Positions 40,433-47,604 of a DNA stretch of 64,000 bases are shown one piece after another. A program made the position numbers and the translations under genes. How positions within the stretch are numbered: the stretch's first letter is position 1; every line of letters starts with the position of its first letter. Origin of the DNA: Dyella sp. C11 (GTDB taxonomy: Bacteria; Pseudomonadota; Gammaproteobacteria; Xanthomonadales; Rhodanobacteraceae); contig NZ_QAVX01000001.1 in NCBI RefSeq assembly GCF_003121485.1, positions 1 through 64,000 on the forward strand, given 5' to 3'. A model generated the notes under the pieces. It ran no database searches and was not told the origin of the DNA. It was given only the letters and a program-made list of their open reading frames with translations.

Positions 40433-41190
40433 ACCCAGCCACCATCCACGATGAAATCCTGGCCCGTGCACATGCGGCTGTCGTCGGCGGCGAGAAACAG
40501 TGCGGCGCGTGCGAGATCCTCGGCCATCAGATAGCCGGGCATGCATTGCACGCGTTCAATTTCCGCCTTGCCGGCATCGTCCAGCCACAGGCGGCGCTGT
40601 TTGTCGGTGATGACCCAGCCCGGCACCAGCACGTTGATGCGGATGCGATCGTGGCCGAGTTCGCGAGCAAGGCCATTTACCAGACCATGCACGGCGGACT
40701 TCGCCATCGCATACATCGGATAGCCGGCGTTCTTCTTCCTCCAGCCGGTGGAGCCCAGGCAGATCACGGAGCCGCCGCCGAGCGAACGCATGTCCTCACG
40801 CACGGCCTGCGTGGCGAAGTATTGATGGCGCAGGTTGATGGCGATGTTCTGGTCGAACTCCGCCACGGTGGTGCTGCCGAACTGGTGACGCACGTCGTTG
40901 GCTGCGTTGTTCACCAGCACGCCTACGGGGCCGTTCACTTCACGTGCCGTGGCGAGCGCCGCTTCCAGCGCTTCGATTTGCGTCACGTCGCAGCGAATGA
41001 ACAAGGGGCGGTGGGCGCAGGCGGCGAGATCATCGGCAAGTTGTTCGCCGCTGGCCTGGTCGATGTCGATGAACGACACGCGTGCGCCCTGCCTGGCGAA
41101 GTGCTCGACAAACGCGGCACCGATGCCCGTCGCGCCGCCCGTGATGAACACGTGGCGGTCGACCAGGCTGGGATAAGTCGCGTACGTCAT
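40429..41190 (-). CDS. SDR-family sugar dehydrogenase, probable D-galactose 1-dehydrogenase
   Basis: The 253-residue classical SDR has cofactor motif TGGATGIG (about 18-25), NNAAND, and catalytic Ser with YAMAK (YxxxK) around residues 155-159. The C-terminus has FIVDGGWV. Proteins of this group oxidise aldoses at C1 to lactones with NAD(P). Its place between dgoD and the lactonase gene makes galactose, or galactose plus arabinose, the likely substrate. ATG 41190 lies 2 bp after the dgoD stop. Confidence 0.82.
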   Translation of the reverse strand: MTYATYPSLVDRHVFITGGATGIGAAFVEHFARQGARVSFIDIDQASGEQLADDLAACAHRPLFIRCDVTQIEALEAALATAREVNGPVGVLVNNAANDVRHQFGSTTVAEFDQNIAINLRHQYFATQAVREDMRSLGGGSVICLGSTGWRKKNAGYPMYAMAKSAVHGLVNGLARELGHDRIRINVLVPGWVITDKQRRLWLDDAGKAEIERVQCMPGYLMAEDLARAALFLAADDSRMCTGQDFIVDGGWV

Positions 41191-41192
41191 GC

Positions 41193-42341
41193 TTACCACT
41201 CCGCGACGCTGCCGTCGGCGTGACGCCAGATCGGGTTGCGCCAGCGGTGCCCCACTTGTGCGCGTTCGGTCACGTAATCCTCATTCACCTGGATGCCGAG
41301 GCCCGGGCCGTTCGGGATCGCCACGAAACCCTTTTCGTAAGCGAACACGCTGCGATCCTTCACGTAATCGAGCAGGTCGTTGCCGGCGTTGTAGTGAATG
41401 CCCAGGCTCTGTTCCTGGATGAAGGCGTTGTGGCACACCGCATCCAGTTGCAGGTTGGCCGCGAGCGCAATGGGGCCGAGCGGGCAGTGCAGCGCCACGG
41501 CCACGTCGTAGGCTTCGGCCATGGCCGCGATCTTGCGCGTTTCGGTGATGCCGCCCGAGTGCGAGGGATCGGGCTGGATGATGTCCACGCCACCCATCTG
41601 CAGCACGCGCTTGAAGTCGTAGCGCGTGTACAGGCGCTCGCCCAGCGCGATGGGCGCGGGCGAGATGGCAGCGAGTTCCGGCAACGCTTCCAGATGATCG
41701 GACAGCACCGGCTCCTCGATGAACATCAGCTTGAACGGCGCCAGTTCACGCATCAGCACCTTGGCCATCGGCTTGTGCACGCGGCCGTGGAAATCCAGGC
41801 CGATGCCAATGTGCGGGCCCACCGCATCGCGAATGGCCTGCACGTTCTCAAGCACCTGCTCGACCTTGTCGTGCGTGTCGATGTACTGCAGTTCTTCGGT
41901 GGCATTCATTTTTACGGCGGTAAAGCCGCGTGCTACCGCTTCCTTCGCGGCGCGTGCCGTGTCGGCCGGGCGATCGCCTCCGATCCATGAGTACACGCGA
42001 ATGCGATCACGCACCGGGCCACCCAGCAACTGGTGCACGGGCTGGCCGAGATCCTTGCCCTTGATGTCCCACAGCGCCTGGTCGATGCCGGCGATGGCAC
42101 TCATCAGCACCGGCCCGCCGCGATAGAAACCGCCGCGATACATCACGTTCCACAGGTCTTCGATGTGGCGCGGGTCCTTGCCGACCAGGTAGTCGGAGAG
42201 TTCTTCCACGGCGGCCGCGACGGTATGTGCGCGGCCTTCGACTATGGGCTCGCCCCAGCCGACGACACCCGCATCGGTATCGATGCGCAGGAACAGCCAG
42301 CGCGGGGGAACCAGGTAAGTGGTGAGGCGGGTGATCTTCAT
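41193..42341 (-). CDS. dgoD: D-galactonate dehydratase
   Basis: The 382-residue enolase-superfamily enzyme has the same length as E. coli DgoD. Metal and catalytic residues are visible as LDFHG (Asp and His), FIEEPV (Glu), ALGERL (Glu) and ALHCPLGP (His). It dehydrates D-galactonate to 2-keto-3-deoxygalactonate in the cytoplasm. Its start overlaps the dgoA stop by four bases. Presence of dgoK and dgoA next to it supports galactonate over other acid sugars. Confidence 0.93.
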   Translation of the reverse strand: MKITRLTTYLVPPRWLFLRIDTDAGVVGWGEPIVEGRAHTVAAAVEELSDYLVGKDPRHIEDLWNVMYRGGFYRGGPVLMSAIAGIDQALWDIKGKDLGQPVHQLLGGPVRDRIRVYSWIGGDRPADTARAAKEAVARGFTAVKMNATEELQYIDTHDKVEQVLENVQAIRDAVGPHIGIGLDFHGRVHKPMAKVLMRELAPFKLMFIEEPVLSDHLEALPELAAISPAPIALGERLYTRYDFKRVLQMGGVDIIQPDPSHSGGITETRKIAAMAEAYDVAVALHCPLGPIALAANLQLDAVCHNAFIQEQSLGIHYNAGNDLLDYVKDRSVFAYEKGFVAIPNGPGLGIQVNEDYVTERAQVGHRWRNPIWRHADGSVAEW

Positions 42342-42973
42342 GCAGGCGATCCTTTCGAAACAGAGTGGCGCCAGGCATCGGCGAAGGCGCGGGCGCGCGC
42401 GGCGACGTCGCTGGCCGGGCGGCCGGGGGCGTAAAGAGAGGAACCGATGCCGAAGCCGTTGGCTCCGGCGGCATGCCACGGCTCCATGTTGTCCGGCGCG
42501 ATGCCGCCGACCGGCAGCACCGCGAGATCCTTGGGCAGCACCGCGCGCCATGCCTTGAGCACGGACGGGCTGGATTGCTCGGCAGGGAAAAGCTTCAGCG
42601 CATCGGCGCCGGCCGCGAGTGCCGCAAACGCTTCGGTGGGCGTGGCCACGCCGGGCACACAGTAAAGGCCGGCCTGCTTCGCGGCGCGAATCACCGTGAC
42701 GTCCGCGTGCGGCATCACGATAAGCCGGCCACCGGCATCGGCCACCTGCTTCACCTGCGCGGGATCGAGCACCGTGCCGGCGCCTACGAGGTAATCACTG
42801 CCCAGCGCGTCCACCATGCGGCGAATGCTTTCGAACGGCTGTGGCGAATTGAGCGGCACTTCCAGCATGCGGAAGCCGGCATCCACCAGCACGCGGCCGA
42901 TGTCGACGGATTCGTCGGGAGTGAGTCCGCGCAGGATCGCGACAAGGGGAAGCGGTTCAAGCCAAGCCTTCAT
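42338..42973 (-). CDS. dgoA: 2-dehydro-3-deoxy-6-phosphogalactonate aldolase
   Basis: The 211-residue class I KDPG/KDPGal aldolase has a Schiff-base Lys in [10 protein letters not shown] (about residue 126) and a catalytic Glu in RMLEVPLNS. It cleaves 2-keto-3-deoxy-6-phosphogalactonate to pyruvate and glyceraldehyde 3-phosphate. E. coli DgoA is of similar length and sequence. It lies 4 bp downstream of dgoK and overlaps dgoD. Confidence 0.93.
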   Translation of the reverse strand: MKAWLEPLPLVAILRGLTPDESVDIGRVLVDAGFRMLEVPLNSPQPFESIRRMVDALGSDYLVGAGTVLDPAQVKQVADAGGRLIVMPHADVTVIRAAKQAGLYCVPGVATPTEAFAALAAGADALKLFPAEQSSPSVLKAWRAVLPKDLAVLPVGGIAPDNMEPWHAAGANGFGIGSSLYAPGRPASDVAARARAFADAWRHSVSKGSPA

Positions 42974-42977
42974 GGTG

Positions 42978-43898
42978 TCATGCCGTTGCTTGCGTGGAGA
43001 CGAGAGCGGCAGCCTGGGCGATGCGCCACAGGCCGTGCGACGTGGTGGCGTCGGGCGCCGCGTGGATGTCGAGCGCGAATCGCTTGGCAGCTTTCAGATA
43101 CCGATCGCACAACGGACCTTCACCCACCATCAGTACGTGGGTGTTGGCATCTACCCAGCCAGCCGCCATGGCCATGCGAAGTTCGTCGCCGATCAACAGG
43201 CCGGAGAGGTAGTCGGGCACCGCAGTAGCTGGCAGCGTGCCATCGAGCATCAAGGTGCGTGCCGAGAATACTCGCGAGAATGCGCCTGCGGCACCGCTGT
43301 CACGTGCCATGTCGACGCCGCGAAGAAACGCTTCGTCGTCGTCGACAGCCGGCGGCAATTGCGCGCCGAGAATGGAGTGCTCTTTCAACAGGCCGAACAG
43401 TTCGCCCGTCATCACGGTGGCGAAACCCGCGACCGATCCCTCGCGCAGCGAGACCCACTTGCTGTGCGTACCCGGCAGCAACAGGCAGCCATGGCGGGCC
43501 ACGTCGGGCGACTGCGTCACCACGCCGACCACCTGTGTTTCTTCGCCGCGCATCACGTCGGGTCGCGACGGATCGCGCAAGCCCGGCACAAGATGCAGCG
43601 TGCGGCCATCCGGCGTGGCCATGGTCGTGAGTGCATGCGCCAGCCGCTCGACGCTGGTGGGTGTATCCAGGTAGGGCACTTCCAGCCAGCCGTTGCGGCT
43701 GCCCACCATGCCGCAGGCAAGCACGGGCACTTCCGGCCACTGATCCACGGCTTGCGCAAAGGCGGCCTGAAAACCGCCATCGGGAAGCTGGCGGATGCCG
43801 AACGGCAGCGCTCGCTTTTCCAGCACCCGACCCAGACCGTCATAGCGATAGGCACGCAAGTGCGTGCTGCCCCAGTCGAGTCCGATCAGGTGCGTCAT
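42978..43898 (-). CDS. dgoK: 2-dehydro-3-deoxygalactonokinase
   Basis: The 306-residue sugar kinase has an N-terminal phosphate loop in LIGLDWGSTHLRAY and the DgoK-family stretch LLPGTHSKWV with MTGELFGLL. It phosphorylates 2-keto-3-deoxygalactonate at C6 with ATP. The start codon overlaps the dgoR stop in TGATG. The longer open frame to 44354 is antisense to nothing and lies over dgoR, so it was rejected. Confidence 0.93.
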   Translation of the reverse strand: MTHLIGLDWGSTHLRAYRYDGLGRVLEKRALPFGIRQLPDGGFQAAFAQAVDQWPEVPVLACGMVGSRNGWLEVPYLDTPTSVERLAHALTTMATPDGRTLHLVPGLRDPSRPDVMRGEETQVVGVVTQSPDVARHGCLLLPGTHSKWVSLREGSVAGFATVMTGELFGLLKEHSILGAQLPPAVDDDEAFLRGVDMARDSGAAGAFSRVFSARTLMLDGTLPATAVPDYLSGLLIGDELRMAMAAGWVDANTHVLMVGEGPLCDRYLKAAKRFALDIHAAPDATTSHGLWRIAQAAALVSTQATA

Positions 43899-44623
43899 CA
43901 GGCGCCCGCCTTCTTGCGTGCGCGGCTGCGGTTGCGCTGCAGGTTTTCGTGCGAGTCGGCGATCATCGTCTGCATGGTCTTGCGCGCCACTTCCGGTTGC
44001 TTGCGCTTGATCGCCTCGAATACCTTCTGGTGATACGGCAGCGAATACTTGAAGTTGGTGGCGTTGCGCGCGGACAGTGTGAAGAACGTACCCAGTGACG
44101 TTTCGATCACCGAGAACAGCGACTGCATCAACTCGTTGCCGGTGGCGTGCAGCACGGCATCGTGGAACTCCAGGTCGGCCTTCGACCATTCTTCCAGGGT
44201 CTGCGCGGCATCCATGGCATTGAGCGCTTCTTCGATGACAGCGAGCTGCGGCGCGGTGCGGCGACGCGCTGCCGCTGCAGCTGCAGCCGGTTCGATGATC
44301 TCGCGCATCTCCACCAGCTTGTCCACGAAATCGTCGGTGGGCATGGAAGCGCAACGCCAGGCCAGCACGTCGGCATCGAGCTGATTCCAGAAGCGCTCTT
44401 CCAGCACGCGCGCACCGACGCCCGTACGCGATTCGATCAGCCCTTTGGCCGACAGCACCTTCAGTGCTTCGCGCAAGGCGGTACGGCTGACCTGCAGGCT
44501 ATCGGCAAGGGGCTCCTCGCGCGGCAGCACATCGCCCGGCTTCACCTTGCCGCTGACAATGCGTTGCCCGATTTCGTGCATCACATGCCCATAGAGGCTG
44601 CGAACTGCGATCGGCTTCTTCAT
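43898..44623 (-). CDS. dgoR: GntR-family (FadR/FCD) regulator, DgoR-like
   Basis: The 241-residue protein has an N-terminal winged helix (about 10-75, LPREEPLADSLQVSRTALREALK) and a C-terminal all-helical FCD ligand domain with conserved His and Asp (LEFHDAVLHATGN). DgoR represses dgo genes and is released by galactonate in E. coli. Here it is first in the operon it probably controls. ATG 44623 has AGAGGA 6 bases upstream. A perfect FadR-type operator lies between its promoter -10 and the start codon, which suggests autoregulation. Confidence 0.9.
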   Translation of the reverse strand: MKKPIAVRSLYGHVMHEIGQRIVSGKVKPGDVLPREEPLADSLQVSRTALREALKVLSAKGLIESRTGVGARVLEERFWNQLDADVLAWRCASMPTDDFVDKLVEMREIIEPAAAAAAARRRTAPQLAVIEEALNAMDAAQTLEEWSKADLEFHDAVLHATGNELMQSLFSVIETSLGTFFTLSARNATNFKYSLPYHQKVFEAIKRKQPEVARKTMQTMIADSHENLQRNRSRARKKAGA

Positions 44624-44700
44624 GAAATCCTCTGACCCCCGGTACTGACCCTTGAGCGTTCCGTGCGCGCCCGAGCGCATATAGATAGCGCTCGATTCGA

Positions 44701-44711
44701 TTGTCATACAA
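44701..44711. promoter_or_regulatory. FadR-type (GntR) operator in front of dgoR
   Basis: TTGTCATACAA is a perfect match to the TNGTNNNACNA consensus of FadR-subfamily regulators and is itself a 4-bp-arm palindrome. It lies 4 bp downstream of the predicted -10 of the dgo promoter, so a bound regulator would cover the transcription start. DgoR is the obvious candidate ligand-sensing repressor, which is inference. Confidence 0.65.
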
Positions 44712-44715
44712 ACGG

Positions 44716-44745
44716 ACTATAAGCAAGTTGCTTGGCCGATGCCAA
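44716..44745 (-). promoter_or_regulatory. Predicted sigma-70 promoter of the dgo operon
   Basis: On the minus strand TTGGCA (44745-44740) and TATAGT (44721-44716) are separated by 18 bp, each matching the consensus at 5 of 6 positions. The start site would fall near 44709, inside the operator motif. Confidence 0.6.
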
Positions 44746-44973
44746 GGTGTTTGCACGGATTTTTTGGTGCGTCCACATGAAGGCACATCGGCGTGACAGG
44801 AACATGCGATGACGCAATGCAGAATGTTTGCGCCGTCCCGGGCATGAGCCCTTGTTCGCGATCCTGCCGGTACATCGCATCAAAGCGCCACTTTTCGTTT
44901 CGGCGACCATGCCACTTCGCGTAATGCCGCAATGCATCAAGAAAAATTTTCGTGCCCAGGAACACTTGCACGA

Positions 44974-44991
44974 TAATCATACAATGTGATT
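44974..44991. promoter_or_regulatory. Degenerate operator-like motif in front of galM
   Basis: TAATCATACAA (44974-44984) differs at one position from the FadR-type consensus read on the minus strand, and it shares TCATACAA with the dgoR-side operator. It overlaps a small palindrome AATCA-N7-TGATT (44975-44991) and a GATAAT hexamer (44972-44977). It lies about 45 bp before the galM ATG. Confidence 0.4.
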
Positions 44992-45032
44992 GCATGCGGC
45001 CACTCGTGATACGCGAAGGGGATACCAGGGAC

Positions 45033-46181
45033 ATGCAACGAGCAGGTTGGATGGGTTCGATTCTCGGCCTTGCGATGCTGTCGGCAGCTGCGCATGCGAC
45101 GGACGCAAAGCGCGAAACCTTCGGCACCATGCCGGACGGCACGAAGGTGGATGCCGTGGTGCTGAGCAACGCCCATGGCATGCAGGCACGTATCATCGCG
45201 CTGGGCGCAAGCGTGCAATTCCTTTCCACGCCGGATCGCAACGGCAAGAGCGCGAACATCGCGCTGGGCTACGCGTCGCTCAATGATTACGTGAGCAATC
45301 CGCAGTATTTCGGCGCTACGGTAGGCCGTTACGCCAACCGCATCGCCAAGGGTCATTTCACCCTGGACGGCCACGCATACAGCGTGCCCGTGAACAATGG
45401 CGTCAACTCCCTGCACGGCGGCACGCGTGGCTTCGACAAGGTGGTGTGGACCATTGGCGAAGTGAAGCACGATGCCGGCAAGGCGAGTGTGTCGCTGAGT
45501 TATGTGAGCCCCGATGGCGACATGGGCTATCCGGGCAAGCTCACGGTCACGGCGGTCTACACGCTGGACGAGGAAAACCGCCTCTCCATCGATTACCGTG
45601 CGACCACCGACAAGGTGACCATCGTCAACCTGAGCAACCACGCGTACTGGAATCTTTCGGGCGAGGGTTCGGGCAGCGTGATGGACGACCTGCTCACCAT
45701 TGCTGGCGACGCCTACCTTCCCGTCGATGCCGGCTCCATTCCCACCGGCGAAATCCGCAAGGTGGCTGGCACCCCGTTCGACTTCCGCACGGCCAAGCCG
45801 ATCGGCCGCGATATCCGCACCAACGATCCGCAGCTGCTCAACGGTCACGGTTATGACCACAACTGGGTCATCAGCAAGGACGAGGCACCGGCGCTGCGCA
45901 TGGTGGCGCGCGTGGAAGATCCCGCGTCCGGTCGCGTGCTCACCTTGAAGTCGTCCAAGCCGGGCCTTCAGTTCTATTCGGGCAATTTCCTTGACGGCAC
46001 CAGCGTGGGCACGGGCGGCCACGTGTATCGCCAGGGCGATGCCTTCGTGCTGGAACCCCAGCTTTATCCGGACACGCCGAACCAGGCGTCGTTCGGTTCG
46101 GCGCGGCTGGAGCCGGGCCATGAGTACCGCAACCTGATCGTGTACGAGTTCACCACCGAGTCGACGCGCGGAGCGCATTGA
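45033..46181 (+). CDS. galM: Periplasmic aldose 1-epimerase (galactose mutarotase)
   Basis: The 382-residue protein has a signal peptide (residues 1-22, ending SAAAHA) and the GalM beta-sandwich. A catalytic His lies in NSLHGGTRGFD, the second conserved His in NHAYWNLSG, and a catalytic Glu in FVLEPQLYPDTPN. It interconverts alpha and beta anomers of aldoses, here in the periplasm before uptake or oxidation. It is the first gene of the rightward polysaccharide group. AGGG lies close to ATG 45033. The longer upstream frame has no signal peptide at its start and was rejected. Confidence 0.92.
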   Translation: MQRAGWMGSILGLAMLSAAAHATDAKRETFGTMPDGTKVDAVVLSNAHGMQARIIALGASVQFLSTPDRNGKSANIALGYASLNDYVSNPQYFGATVGRYANRIAKGHFTLDGHAYSVPVNNGVNSLHGGTRGFDKVVWTIGEVKHDAGKASVSLSYVSPDGDMGYPGKLTVTAVYTLDEENRLSIDYRATTDKVTIVNLSNHAYWNLSGEGSGSVMDDLLTIAGDAYLPVDAGSIPTGEIRKVAGTPFDFRTAKPIGRDIRTNDPQLLNGHGYDHNWVISKDEAPALRMVARVEDPASGRVLTLKSSKPGLQFYSGNFLDGTSVGTGGHVYRQGDAFVLEPQLYPDTPNQASFGSARLEPGHEYRNLIVYEFTTESTRGAH

Positions 46182-46306
46182 CCTGACGAGCAATCGAGAG
46201 AAGGGCGCCTGTGAAGGCGCTCTCAGGGTCGCTTTGTCTTCAAAAAGCGGCCACGCGTAACCAATGCGTCGCCTGGACGAGGTCCGGCGCCTTCGAGGGA
46301 GAGCTG

Positions 46307-47491
46307 ATGAAGTACGCACTTTTGGCAGTGGCACTGGGCCTGGCGGCAACTATCGCCGCGCCGACCCATGCGCGCGATGCAACGCAACGCTGGACGCCGG
46401 CCGAAGCCAAGGCCTGGTACGCCAAGCAGGCGTGGCCGCTGGGCAGCAACTACCTTCCGTCCGACGCCATCAACCAGCTGGAAATGTGGCAGGCCGACAC
46501 CTTCAACCCCGCGCGCATCGACCAGGAACTGGGCTGGGCGCAGCAGTCGGGCATGACCACCATGCGCGTCTTCCTGCATGACCTGCTTTGGCAGCAGGAT
46601 GCGGCGGGCTTCAAGAAGCGCATCGACACGTTCCTCGCCATTGCCGACAAGCACGGCATCAAACCGATCTTCGTGCTGTTCGACTCGTGCTGGGACCCGG
46701 AACCGAAACTCGGTCCGCAGCGTCCGCCGATTCCTGGCGTGCATAACTCCGGTTGGGTCCAGAGCCCCGGCGTGGCGATGACCGACGCCAGCCAATACCC
46801 GCGGCTTCAGCAGTACGTGAAGGACATCGTGGGCAGCTTCGCCAACGACAAGCGCATCCTGGCGTGGGACGTGTGGAACGAACCCGACAACCCGGGTGGC
46901 GGCAACTACGATCCGGTCGAGCCGAAGAACAAGACCGAACATGTCGCCACGCTGCTGCCGCAGGTATTCGCCTGGGCACGCAGCGCGTCGCCCACGCAGC
47001 CGCTCACCAGCGGCCTGTGGCATGACGACGACTGGTCCGATGTGTCGAAGCTCAACGCCGTGGAGCGCACGCAGGTCGAGCAGTCCGACGTGATCAGCTT
47101 CCACGACTACGGCTGGCCCGAAGTGTTCGTCGGTCGCCTGAAACAGCTGCAGGGTTATGGACGTCCGCTGATCTGCACCGAATACATGGCGCGCGGCAAC
47201 GGATCGACCATCGACGGCGTGTTGCCCATCGCCAAGAAGGCGGACGTGGGCATGGTCAACTGGGGTTTCGTCAACGGCAAGTCGCAGACCAACATGCCAT
47301 GGGATTCCTGGCAGCGTCCCTACACGCTGCAGCCGCCGACCCTGTGGTTCCACGATCTTTTCTACGCGGATGGCAAGCCATATCGCCAGCGTGAGATCGA
47401 CATTCTTCGCTCGCTTTCGCACGCGCCGCGCGGCGCCGTGCCGGCGGATGCCATTACCGTACCGATGCAAACGGCAGGTGCCGGCCACTGA
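46307..47491 (+). CDS. Exported clan GH-A glycoside hydrolase, family uncertain
   Basis: The 394-residue protein has a signal peptide (about 1-22, ending APTHA) and a TIM-barrel hydrolase pattern. An acid/base Glu192 lies in AWDVWNEPDNP and a nucleophile Glu292 in LICTEYMARG. The NEP plus second Glu spacing of 100 residues places it in clan GH-A (GH5/GH39/GH30-like). Similar proteins are often labelled 1,4-beta-xylanase, without proof. In this arabinose- and galactose-related locus an endo- or exo-galactanase or arabinoside-directed role is equally possible. GAGGGAG before ATG 46307 is a strong ribosome site. It lies 125 bp downstream of galM. Confidence 0.8.
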   Translation: MKYALLAVALGLAATIAAPTHARDATQRWTPAEAKAWYAKQAWPLGSNYLPSDAINQLEMWQADTFNPARIDQELGWAQQSGMTTMRVFLHDLLWQQDAAGFKKRIDTFLAIADKHGIKPIFVLFDSCWDPEPKLGPQRPPIPGVHNSGWVQSPGVAMTDASQYPRLQQYVKDIVGSFANDKRILAWDVWNEPDNPGGGNYDPVEPKNKTEHVATLLPQVFAWARSASPTQPLTSGLWHDDDWSDVSKLNAVERTQVEQSDVISFHDYGWPEVFVGRLKQLQGYGRPLICTEYMARGNGSTIDGVLPIAKKADVGMVNWGFVNGKSQTNMPWDSWQRPYTLQPPTLWFHDLFYADGKPYRQREIDILRSLSHAPRGAVPADAITVPMQTAGAGH

Positions 47492-47557
47492 GCAGGCACC
47501 GTCTTTCAACGACTTCAAACGCCGTCGCGGAGAACGGTGGCGTTCTGAATAACGACA

Positions 47558-47576
47558 CCGCCGGTTTGTCCGGCGG
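47558..47576 (+). other. Stem-loop ahead of the TonB receptor
   Basis: CCGCCGG (47558-47564) pairs with CCGGCGG (47570-47576) around TTTGT, about 28 bp before the receptor start and just upstream of its GGGGAGG ribosome site. It could be a weak terminator of the upstream gene or a translation-control hairpin. Confidence 0.35.
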
Positions 47577-47604
47577 GTAAACGACCTCTGAGGGGAGGCT
47601 TTCC

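Larger units (their letters stand above)
44624..45032. other. Divergent regulatory gap between dgoR and galM
   Basis: The 409-bp gap carries the leftward promoter of the dgo operon with its operator at 44701-44745, and a degenerate second operator-like motif at 44974-44991 near the galM start. The central part is relatively AT-rich for this genome. No gene is supported in it. Confidence 0.7.

Noticed and set aside
41193..42341. Assignment as L-arabinonate or mandelate-type dehydratase
   Set aside because: Length and motif spacing match DgoD, and it is flanked by dgoA and a DgoK-family kinase, which the non-phosphorylated arabinose routes do not need.
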